From CAYGDT01 sp964348745 (GTDB lineage: Bacteria; Patescibacteriota; Gracilibacteria; Peribacterales; Peribacteraceae): 6,988 bases of DNA. The stretch spans positions 1 to 6,988 of the forward strand of contig CAYGDT010000070.1 of the NCBI GenBank assembly GCA_964348745.1. Direction: 5' to 3'. The notes under the pieces were generated by a model. It worked only from the letters and a program-made list of their open reading frames with translations. It was not told the origin of the DNA and searched no databases. A program made the translations under genes and the position numbers. Positions 1-4,549 of this stretch are shown here, piece after piece. Position 1 is the stretch's first letter; each line of letters opens with the position of its first letter.

Positions 1-8
1 CCCCCGTG

Positions 9-14
9 TACAAT
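9..14 (+). promoter_or_regulatory. Possible -10 box (TACAAT) for the first gene
   Basis: TACAAT matches the sigma-70 -10 consensus at 5 of 6 positions and ends 8 bases before the ATG at 23. A transcript starting about 7 bases downstream would have almost no leader. The -35 region would lie outside the window, so the promoter cannot be confirmed. The bases between the box and the ATG contain no Shine-Dalgarno sequence. Confidence 0.3.
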
Positions 15-22
15 CCCCATCA

Positions 23-646
23 ATGAGCGACAGACTGAAAGTAACCGTCGGCCTGCTGACACTCCTGTTGATGCTCGGCGTTGCAGACGTCGCATTATTG
101 GAAGGACTACCACGCAGTCCCCAAACGACGGAGCCCGATATGCTCACAGAGAATAACGACGAATCCCCGCTTCCACAGGTCGATAATCCTATGACGCCTC
201 CCGTCGGCGGTGTGCGTAAAGCGCAAGGACCGGACGTCGAGGGGACGCTGACGAGCAACCAGTTCACCTTTGATACTGCGAAAGAGAAATTTATTCTGGA
301 AAAAATAGTCGCCGACGGCAATGACCGGCTGGAATCTAAAGTGCTGCTCCTGAATGGAGACCGTGCAGGAGCCATCGCATGGGTATCCTCCCCCAATGTG
401 AAACAAGACTATCTTGTCCTCAAGGAATCACTGCATAACGCCTTCACCCCCGCAGTGAAAGACCTGCTCGATGAAACACAGCGCCGCGAAGGGTACCCTG
501 TACGCAATATGCTCACGTTCATGGATACGGGACTTTTACCCGAACGGGCAGTCTTTATCCGCGTTCGCGAGCGACTCTACGAATTCCACGTCGCAGAGGG
601 TGCCAGTGAGCAGATTTTTACGTTGATCGAGGATTTAACACAATAA
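23..646 (+). CDS. Hypothetical protein with one N-terminal membrane anchor
   Basis: I do not recognise this 207-residue protein. Residues about 5-27 form one hydrophobic helix (KVTVGLLTLLLMLGVADVAL) with no lipobox cysteine, so it is more likely an uncleaved anchor than a lipoprotein signal. Residues about 28-72 are a linker rich in proline and acidic residues, typical of an extracytoplasmic spacer. Residues about 75-207 look like a compact mixed alpha/beta domain ending in LIEDLTQ, with no catalytic motif I can name. The likely topology is a short cytoplasmic N-terminus, one membrane span and an outward-facing domain. The ATG follows a possible TACAAT -10 box by 8 bases, which supports this start. 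The gene is 98 bases upstream of rplK and probably a separate unit. The reading frame is secure; the function is unknown. Confidence 0.75.
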   Translation: MSDRLKVTVGLLTLLLMLGVADVALLEGLPRSPQTTEPDMLTENNDESPLPQVDNPMTPPVGGVRKAQGPDVEGTLTSNQFTFDTAKEKFILEKIVADGNDRLESKVLLLNGDRAGAIAWVSSPNVKQDYLVLKESLHNAFTPAVKDLLDETQRREGYPVRNMLTFMDTGLLPERAVFIRVRERLYEFHVAEGASEQIFTLIEDLTQ

Positions 647-681
647 GAGAGAACTGAAGAGTACCTTCTTTCACTCTTTTT
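645..681 (+). terminator. Weak possible intrinsic terminator after the first gene
   Basis: AAGAG at 645-649 can pair with CTCTT at 674-678, and TGAA can pair with TTCA further in. The stem is followed by a short T run (678-681). The stem is interrupted by an unpaired stretch and is AT-rich, so it is only a candidate for ending the upstream transcript before rplK. Confidence 0.25.
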
Positions 682-683
682 CG

Positions 684-710
684 TTGACGGGAAGTATTCC
701 CCTCCATAAA
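684..710 (+). promoter_or_regulatory. Candidate promoter for rplK
   Basis: TTGACG (684-689, 5 of 6 to the -35 consensus) is followed after 15 bases by CATAAA (705-710, 4 of 6 to the -10 consensus). The spacer is shorter than ideal. A start near 717 would give a leader of about 28 bases. A short inverted repeat, GGGAA-GTA-TTCCC (689-701), lies between the boxes. No L1-binding-site mimic like the one before rplA is visible here. Confidence 0.35.
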
Positions 711-744
711 CTGCGTCGGCAACCCTTCGATTCCCTCAGGATAA

Positions 745-1167
745 ATGGCTAAGAAAGTTCTCAAAATCATCAAAGTGCAAGCACGCGGCGGCCAGGCGAA
801 CCCTGCACCTCCACTCGGACCTGTTCTCGGACAGGCCGGCGTTGATATCAATGGATTCTGCACGAAATTCAATGAAAAGACGCAAGACCGTAAAGGGCAA
901 ATCGTTCCGATTGTGATCACCGTCTACGAGGATCGCAGTTTTACCTTCGAACTCAAGCAACCGCCCGCAGCTTCCATGATTATGGAGCGAGCGAAACTGC
1001 AGAAAGGCAGCGGGGAGCCGAACAAAAATAAAGTCGGCAAGATCACCAAAGCGCAACTCAAGGAGATCGCCGAAGCAAAACTGTCGGACTTAAATGCCAA
1101 CGATGTAGAAGGCGCCATGAAGATTATTGCGGGAACGGCGAGGAGTATGGGAGTGACGGTTGAGTAG
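745..1167 (+). CDS. rplK: 50S ribosomal protein L11
   Basis: L11 forms the base of the GTPase-associated stalk of the large ribosomal subunit. It binds the 23S rRNA thiostrepton region and helps elongation factors and RelA-type signalling work on the ribosome. At 140 residues it has the usual family length. The N-terminal domain carries the hallmark proline-rich segment PPLGPVLGQAGVDI (residues 22-35). The C-terminal rRNA-binding domain ends in GTARSMGVTVE (130-140), the normal L11 terminus. The ATG gives the standard MAKKV start. AGGA at 738-741 is a weak Shine-Dalgarno candidate, only 3 bases from the ATG. In most bacteria rplK is followed directly by rplA; here an unknown membrane protein gene and a second promoter separate them. 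Nothing suggests truncation or transfer. Confidence 0.98.
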   Translation: MAKKVLKIIKVQARGGQANPAPPLGPVLGQAGVDINGFCTKFNEKTQDRKGQIVPIVITVYEDRSFTFELKQPPAASMIMERAKLQKGSGEPNKNKVGKITKAQLKEIAEAKLSDLNANDVEGAMKIIAGTARSMGVTVE

Positions 1168-1219
1168 CATTGGTTTGTATATCAGAGCATCAACCATAAC
1201 TCCGGCAACGGTTTTAGAG

Positions 1220-1234
1220 TGCAGAAAACCTGCA
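1220..1234 (+). other. Small inverted repeat in the rplK to membrane-protein gap
   Basis: TGCAG (1220-1224) and CTGCA (1230-1234) form a 5-bp hairpin with an AAAAC loop. It is not followed by a T run, so it is not a convincing terminator. It sits between the rplK stop and the ATG at 1273. It may belong to the leader of the next gene, or be chance. I found no convincing promoter in 1168-1272. Confidence 0.25.
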
Positions 1235-1272
1235 TTAATCGTACGCTGTGCCTACCTTTCCTTGTTTTTCGT

Positions 1273-1893
1273 ATGGTTGATAATCCCCTTACAACTATTT
1301 TTGGGTTCGTCGGATCCTTCTACGGTCTCGTCGTTCCGCTAGCGACAATCTTCTTTCTTGCCGTTTTGTTTCTGGCTGCTCTCTCGGTTCCGGGAGCGAA
1401 GGCAAAGCAGGTGGGAGAAGCTGTCTACTGCTACCTTATGCATGCAGTCAGTGTGCTGCTGATGACGATCGGCGCACTGCCAACAGTGTTCTCCGTCTTC
1501 GCCGGCGTTGCCTACACAGGACGTACCTATATCGCCTTGCTCCTTGTCTTTGCATGTGGCGGCCTCCTCTTCCTCATGCAAGACCAAGCGACACGCAGCC
1601 TCGAAGCTGCATCCCGCGCAGTACCCGAGGCGATCTATATGACGACGCTCAAGATTATCGGGAATCTGCTGGCGTTGCTCTCGGCAATATCACTCTTCCT
1701 CAGCATCGCCCTCGCATCCTTTTCACCGGGATGGTGGGTCACACCGTTTGTGCTTCTACTATACGGAATGCTTTTGAGTTGGTGCACACGGGGTAACCAC
1801 GAGTGGGAGCTCTTTAAGGCGCTTCAAACCGAAAGCGGCAACCTGATGCGTTCGCAAGCTAAAAAGCCCGAAACGGCAAAGCGAAAACGGTAA
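1273..1893 (+). CDS. Hypothetical five-helix integral membrane protein
   Basis: I cannot assign a family to this 206-residue protein. Hydrophobic segments at residues about 10-38, 51-79, 84-103, 126-150 and 155-171 predict five transmembrane helices. They are followed by a basic cytoplasmic-type tail (about 172-206) ending KKPETAKRKR, which suggests a C-terminus inside the cell. No channel, transporter or enzyme signature is visible. I chose the ATG at 1273 because it follows a pyrimidine-rich stretch (1251-1272, 19 of 22 pyrimidines) like those before other starts here, and it leads straight into the first helix. A GTG at 1219 would add 18 residues of no clear character. The gene sits between rplK and rplA, two genes normally adjacent, and may be cotranscribed with rplK. 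It ends 150 bases before rplA. Confidence 0.75.
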   Translation: MVDNPLTTIFGFVGSFYGLVVPLATIFFLAVLFLAALSVPGAKAKQVGEAVYCYLMHAVSVLLMTIGALPTVFSVFAGVAYTGRTYIALLLVFACGGLLFLMQDQATRSLEAASRAVPEAIYMTTLKIIGNLLALLSAISLFLSIALASFSPGWWVTPFVLLLYGMLLSWCTRGNHEWELFKALQTESGNLMRSQAKKPETAKRKR

Positions 1894-1919
1894 GGAATGC
1901 CCCCCTACAATCGATTCCT
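1893..1919 (+). other. Weak inverted repeat after the membrane-protein gene
   Basis: AGGAAT (1893-1898) and ATTCCT (1914-1919) can form a 6-bp stem with a 15-base C-rich loop just after the stop codon. No T run follows, so it is a poor match to an intrinsic terminator. The loop contains TACAAT (1906-1911), a -10-like box with no acceptable -35 upstream. Confidence 0.2.
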
Positions 1920-1955
1920 CTGGTTTAAACGAGTACCGCAACTTGTCAATTTTAC

Positions 1956-1983
1956 TTGCAAACGGAGATTTTTTCTGTACTAT
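1956..1983 (+). promoter_or_regulatory. Candidate sigma-70-type promoter for rplA
   Basis: TTGCAA (1956-1961, 4 of 6 to the -35 consensus) is followed after 16 bases by TACTAT (1978-1983, 5 of 6 to the -10 consensus). The surrounding DNA is AT-rich, unlike the flanking coding regions. Transcription would start near 1990, immediately before the putative L1-binding hairpin, so the whole regulatory leader would be in the transcript. This would give rplA a promoter independent of rplK. Confidence 0.45.
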
Positions 1984-1989
1984 GGCGCG

Positions 1990-2043
1990 GCTCGTGGGAG
2001 TCTCATTCCTTGAGACATTTGCACCACTTTCCCCCTTTATTCT
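1990..2043 (+). promoter_or_regulatory. Putative ribosomal protein L1 autoregulatory mRNA leader
   Basis: The leader folds as two stacked stems around an asymmetric internal loop. GTGG (1994-1997) pairs with CCAC (2024-2027). GTCTCA (2000-2005) pairs perfectly with TGAGAC (2011-2016) across a 5-base loop. Unpaired GA lies on the 5' side and seven bases (2017-2023) on the 3' side. The 5' strand reads GTGGGAG and the 3' strand ends ACCAC, matching my recollection of the conserved L1 site in 23S rRNA helices 76-77. L1 is known in bacteria and archaea to repress its own mRNA by binding such mimics. The lower stem ends 16 bases before the rplA ATG, so bound L1 could block initiation. The mimicry is seen in sequence; regulation is inferred. 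Confidence 0.55.
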
Positions 2044-2760
2044 ATGACAAAAGCAAAAGCAGTAGCGAGAGTCCGAAAGCACGGAAAGAAGTACGTAGAG
2101 AAAGCTGCGCTCGTTGATCGAACGAAGCAGTACACGGTCGCAGAGGCCTCCGATTTGGTAACGAAGGTAAGCACCACGAAATTCGATGCGTCTGTCGAAG
2201 TACATTTCAATATTGTTGCAGACACAACGCAGGCGGATCAGCTGGTGCGCACGACCGTCTCACTTCCGCATGGCACAGGGAAAAAGATTCGCATCGCGGC
2301 GTTCGTACCCGATGATCAGGCCGATGCGGCAATCAAGGCAGGTGCGGACATCGCGGGTATGAGTACGTTGCTTCCCGAGGTAGAGAAAGAGAACATCGAT
2401 TTTGATGTCGCAGTCGCCATCCCCACGGTCATGAAAGATCTTGGTAAAGTCGCAAAGATCCTCGGACAACGCGGCATGATGCCAAACCCAAAAGCGGGTA
2501 CGGTCACACAGGATATCAGCAAGGCGATTGCCGAACTCAAAAAAGGACGTATCGAATGCAAGATGGACAAAGACGGCAACATTGACGCCATCTTCGGCAA
2601 AGTTTCCTTCGGTGCGAGCAAATTGCAGGAGAATCTGGAGACGATTCTGAATGCTATCAAAGAGGCGCGCCCGGCCGGTATCAAGGGCGATTATATCCGC
2701 TCCGTCACCGTCTGCCCCAGCATGGGACCGGGGGTGAAGGTTTCCCTCCTACAATCATGA
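2044..2760 (+). CDS. rplA: 50S ribosomal protein L1
   Basis: L1 binds 23S rRNA helices 76-78 to form the mobile L1 stalk, which helps release deacylated tRNA from the E site. It also represses its own mRNA in many organisms. At 238 residues it is close to the usual 225-235. The start MTKAKAVARVRKHGKKY is typical. The family signature lies at about 138-155, including GQRGMMPNPKAGTVT, where the common GPRGLMP has glutamine in place of proline. The C-terminal part KGDYIRSVTVCPSMGPGVKV is also standard. No Shine-Dalgarno site precedes the ATG; the 22 bases before it are 19 pyrimidines. It appears to have its own promoter and L1-type leader rather than depending on rplK. Its TGA overlaps the ATG of the next small ORF. 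Confidence 0.98.
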   Translation: MTKAKAVARVRKHGKKYVEKAALVDRTKQYTVAEASDLVTKVSTTKFDASVEVHFNIVADTTQADQLVRTTVSLPHGTGKKIRIAAFVPDDQADAAIKAGADIAGMSTLLPEVEKENIDFDVAVAIPTVMKDLGKVAKILGQRGMMPNPKAGTVTQDISKAIAELKKGRIECKMDKDGNIDAIFGKVSFGASKLQENLETILNAIKEARPAGIKGDYIRSVTVCPSMGPGVKVSLLQS

Positions 2761-3026
2761 GTGAAAGACAACAGTATGATCTATTAAATTTGAACCTGGT
2801 GGATAATCCTTCAATTGCGGAAATTCTTCACGATAATCCTCAGGAATCTGCACGGATTCTCGATGCTCTGCCTCCTGTAATACAACACGAGCCAATGACT
2901 AATGCAACGGTATTAAAATTAGATCATCTTGCTACAGTATTCGAAGGTAGCAACGCAGATAAACATCAGAGAATTATAGACGCTTCTGAGATTGTAAGAA
3001 ACTATTTAGCCAATGACGTTCTATAG
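2757..3026 (+). CDS. Small AT-rich hypothetical protein overlapping the rplA stop
   Basis: This 89-residue ORF starts in the ATGA overlap with the rplA stop, the classic arrangement for translational coupling. The product is acidic and probably mostly helical, with no membrane segment, cysteine or known motif. A short repeated theme is visible: LVDNPSIAEIL followed by LHDNPQESARIL, at roughly residues 14-37. GC is about 39% across 2761-3000, clearly lower than rplA, and it uses many A/T-ending codons such as ATT, AAA and TTA. That is unlike its neighbours and suggests recent acquisition or weak selection. It ends 12 bases before the end of the convergent dus gene. It could be a genuine coupled gene or a chance ORF; the full-length open frame and clean overlap favour a gene. 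Function unknown. Confidence 0.6.
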   Translation: MSERQQYDLLNLNLVDNPSIAEILHDNPQESARILDALPPVIQHEPMTNATVLKLDHLATVFEGSNADKHQRIIDASEIVRNYLANDVL

Positions 3027-3037
3027 TACTAGAAGTA

Positions 3038-4051
3038 TTACATACACAGAACCGATCGCACCTCAGCGACCGACTCCACCCGCACCAACTTACTGCGCAT
3101 TTCCGACGCACCGTCGATCCCTCTGACGTAACTGGCAAGATGCCTGCGCATTTCGAGCATCCCCCGCTTCTCCCCTTTTACCTTCACCGCAAGTTCGCAG
3201 TGTTCGAGGATGAAAGGAATCTTTTGTGCGAAGGATAATGCGTGAACGGTTGGCGTGTGATCGAACGTTGTTGATGCGTCCCATTGGGACGCACCGACGT
3301 GGGACGCATCATCGTGTTTCGCGTTGCGAAATGCATCGACGATATCTTTCATCACCCACGGGTTCCCAAACGTTCCCCGACCGACCATCACACCGTCAAG
3401 GTTGCCTAATTTAGCCAGGGCATCATGCGCAGATGCGATATCGCCGTTGCCGATGACAGGAACGGAAACGTTGCGTTTCAGTTCATAGATCGGATCCCAG
3501 TCTGCTTTGCCCCCGAACTTGCCCTGATAGGTGCGACCGTGGATGGCAAGCGCATCCGCACCCGCATCGATAAGGCCCTTACAAAACGGAATCAACGTAT
3601 CGGTGCAATCCCACCCGAGGCGCGTCTTCACGCTTACGGGGATCGTGACTGCTTTCTTTGTTGCAGCAACGAGCCTCTTGGCGAGATCGGCATTCTTGAT
3701 GAGCGCGGAACCGTGACAACTGGATACTACCTTTGCCGCGGGGCACCCCATGTTGATATCGATGCCATCCGAGCCGATTTCCTGAATGACTTTGGCAGCC
3801 GAGAGAAAATGTTCAGGATCTTTTCCGAAAACCTGCACGATGAAAGGGCGTTCGACCTGCGGATCGAAATTCAGTTCCTCCAGTGTGCGCTTCGCGCCGT
3901 AATGCAGTGCATCCGTCGAGAGAAACTCCGTATAGACGATCACCTCAGGTGACATCCGCTTGATCAGTTGACGATAGGACGCATCGGTCACCCCAGCCAT
4001 GGGAGCGAGGCAGACAAAGGGCCGAGGGTAGGTAGACCAAGAGAAGGACAT
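3038..4051 (-). CDS. dus: tRNA-dihydrouridine synthase (DusB/NifR3-like)
   Basis: This cytoplasmic flavoenzyme reduces specific uridines in tRNA to dihydrouridine using FMN and NAD(P)H. The 337-residue protein has the family order of motifs: FMN-binding APMAGVTD (residues 16-23), the GCP motif with catalytic Cys103 (NMGCPAAKV, 100-108), KTR (142-144), HGRT (171-174), GNGDI (201-205) and GRG (224-226). A C-terminal helical domain (about 275-325) contains the typical RRHLASYVRG. NMGCP followed by xxKV points to the DusB branch, though the subclass is not certain. Residues about 244-269 look like an extra loop compared with usual family spacing. Residues 248-260 of it are encoded by a palindromic DNA repeat (3273-3310). 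A second repeat copy lies in the 5' leader. The gene converges on the rplA group. No Shine-Dalgarno site is visible before the start. Confidence 0.95.
   Translation of the reverse strand: MSFSWSTYPRPFVCLAPMAGVTDASYRQLIKRMSPEVIVYTEFLSTDALHYGAKRTLEELNFDPQVERPFIVQVFGKDPEHFLSAAKVIQEIGSDGIDINMGCPAAKVVSSCHGSALIKNADLAKRLVAATKKAVTIPVSVKTRLGWDCTDTLIPFCKGLIDAGADALAIHGRTYQGKFGGKADWDPIYELKRNVSVPVIGNGDIASAHDALAKLGNLDGVMVGRGTFGNPWVMKDIVDAFRNAKHDDASHVGASQWDASTTFDHTPTVHALSFAQKIPFILEHCELAVKVKGEKRGMLEMRRHLASYVRGIDGASEMRSKLVRVESVAEVRSVLCM
3273..3310. repeat. Palindromic repeat copy 1, inside dus
   Basis: TGCGTCCCA (3275-3283) and TGGGACGCA (3285-3293) are perfect 9-base inverted arms around one central T. A second right arm, TGGGACGCATC (3300-3310), follows after six bases and pairs with GATGCGTCCCA (3273-3283) over 11 bases. 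The repeat is in frame in dus and encodes residues 248-260 (DASHVGASQWDAS) in a loop that seems longer than normal for the family. Copy 2 lies at 4071-4096. The shared core and shared flanking GACGT suggest a dispersed element tolerated in a surface loop. Confidence 0.7.
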
Positions 4052-4070
4052 GGAACGAATTAGGGTTGTA

Positions 4071-4096
4071 GATGCGTGCCATTGGCACGCAGACGT
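4071..4096. repeat. Palindromic repeat copy 2, in the dus leader
   Basis: TGCGTGCCA (4073-4081) and TGGCACGCA (4083-4091) are perfect 9-base arms around one T, followed by GACGT. Compared with copy 1 the core differs only at one mirrored pair: C to G in the left arm and G to C in the right arm, so pairing is kept. Both copies are preceded by GA at the left edge. In RNA this would be a strong hairpin of 7-8 bp. It starts almost exactly at the predicted transcription start of dus. Confidence 0.7.
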
Positions 4097-4097
4097 A

Positions 4098-4126
4098 ATT
4101 TAACAACGGATCAACGTTCTTGTAAA
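4098..4126 (-). promoter_or_regulatory. Candidate promoter for dus
   Basis: Read on the minus strand, TTTACA (4126-4121, 5 of 6 to the -35 consensus) is followed after exactly 17 bases by TTAAAT (4103-4098, 4 of 6 to the -10 consensus). Transcription would begin near 4091, the outer edge of palindromic repeat copy 2. The dus mRNA would therefore carry a hairpin at or near its 5' end and a leader of about 40 bases that lacks a Shine-Dalgarno site. Confidence 0.45.
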
Positions 4127-4174
4127 GCCAGAACAACCGCCTGTTGATCATCATTCGTGGCAACATAGTCCTCG

Positions 4175-4522
4175 ATGCTTCATCTGCTCCACTCTTTGCT
4201 GATCGGTACGGTGTCCGCTCAGAATACGCCGTCGATCATTACCGGAGGTATCCCCGGGTGTGATTTCGTGACCGGAGAAATCAATGCAGGGCAGTGCATC
4301 CCCAGTTTTATCGCACATATCATTCAATTTCTCTTCGGCTTTGCGGGAGGGGTGTGCATCGTCATGATCATCTTCGCCGGTTACGAGATCGTCATTGGAA
4401 GTTTGCCCGGCGGCAGCAGCGAGTCTGGCAAAAACAGGCTGACATGGTCTATTATAGGTTTCATCATGGCTGCGACGTCGTTTTACATCATGGACTTCAT
4501 CATCACGGCCATCGGCGGCTGA
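4175..4522 (+). CDS. Small pilin-like (TrbC/VirB2-type) membrane protein
   Basis: The 115-residue product starts with a short signal peptide (MLHLLHSLLIGTVSA) with a plausible VSA-QN cleavage after residue 15. The predicted mature protein is about 100 residues. Two hydrophobic helices (about 46-74 and 90-113) flank a polar hairpin, GSLPGGSSESGKNRLTW (75-91). This signal peptide plus two-helix plan matches the TrbC/VirB2 pilin superfamily, and similar small proteins are common in Patescibacteria, where their role is unclear. Two cysteines (C29, C41) in the exported segment could form a disulfide; a third (C61) lies in helix 1. No VirB4-like ATPase or other secretion gene is nearby, so a conjugation role is not supported. 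The gene is followed after 27 bases by the AI-2E gene on the same strand, suggesting an operon. Family assignment is from architecture, not from a search. Confidence 0.7.
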   Translation: MLHLLHSLLIGTVSAQNTPSIITGGIPGCDFVTGEINAGQCIPSFIAHIIQFLFGFAGGVCIVMIIFAGYEIVIGSLPGGSSESGKNRLTWSIIGFIMAATSFYIMDFIITAIGG

Positions 4523-4549
4523 CCTCCGCTTTCCTTTCCTCTCTTTCGC
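4523..4549 (+). promoter_or_regulatory. Pyrimidine-rich, SD-less spacer before the AI-2E gene
   Basis: Of the 27 bases between the two genes, 25 are pyrimidines (only the G residues at 4528 and 4548 are not). There is no Shine-Dalgarno sequence. Similar pyrimidine tracts precede the ATGs at 1273 and 2044. Such tracts can be unstructured and bind ribosomal protein S1 in other bacteria; a role here is inferred. Confidence 0.4.

Noticed and set aside
1160..1342. Short ORF starting with TTG inside the rplK end
   Set aside because: It overlaps the membrane-protein gene in another frame and has no supported start. The downstream frame has a better start and clear helices.
1906..1911. TACAAT box resembling a -10 element, and another at 2750-2755
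   Set aside because: The first has no acceptable -35 at the right distance. The second lies at the end of rplA, one base before the next ATG, too close to drive it.
3425..3952. Long ORF on the plus strand
   Set aside because: It lies wholly antisense to the well-supported dus gene, and its product has no recognisable domain. It is a shadow of dus codon composition.
3977..3985. GGACGCATC, resembling an arm of the palindromic repeat
   Set aside because: It has no inverted partner nearby and encodes conserved Dus residues 23-25 (DAS), so codon choice explains it.
4175..4522. A type IV secretion or conjugation locus
   Set aside because: Only one small VirB2-like protein is present. No VirB4, VirB6, coupling protein or relaxase lies in the window.
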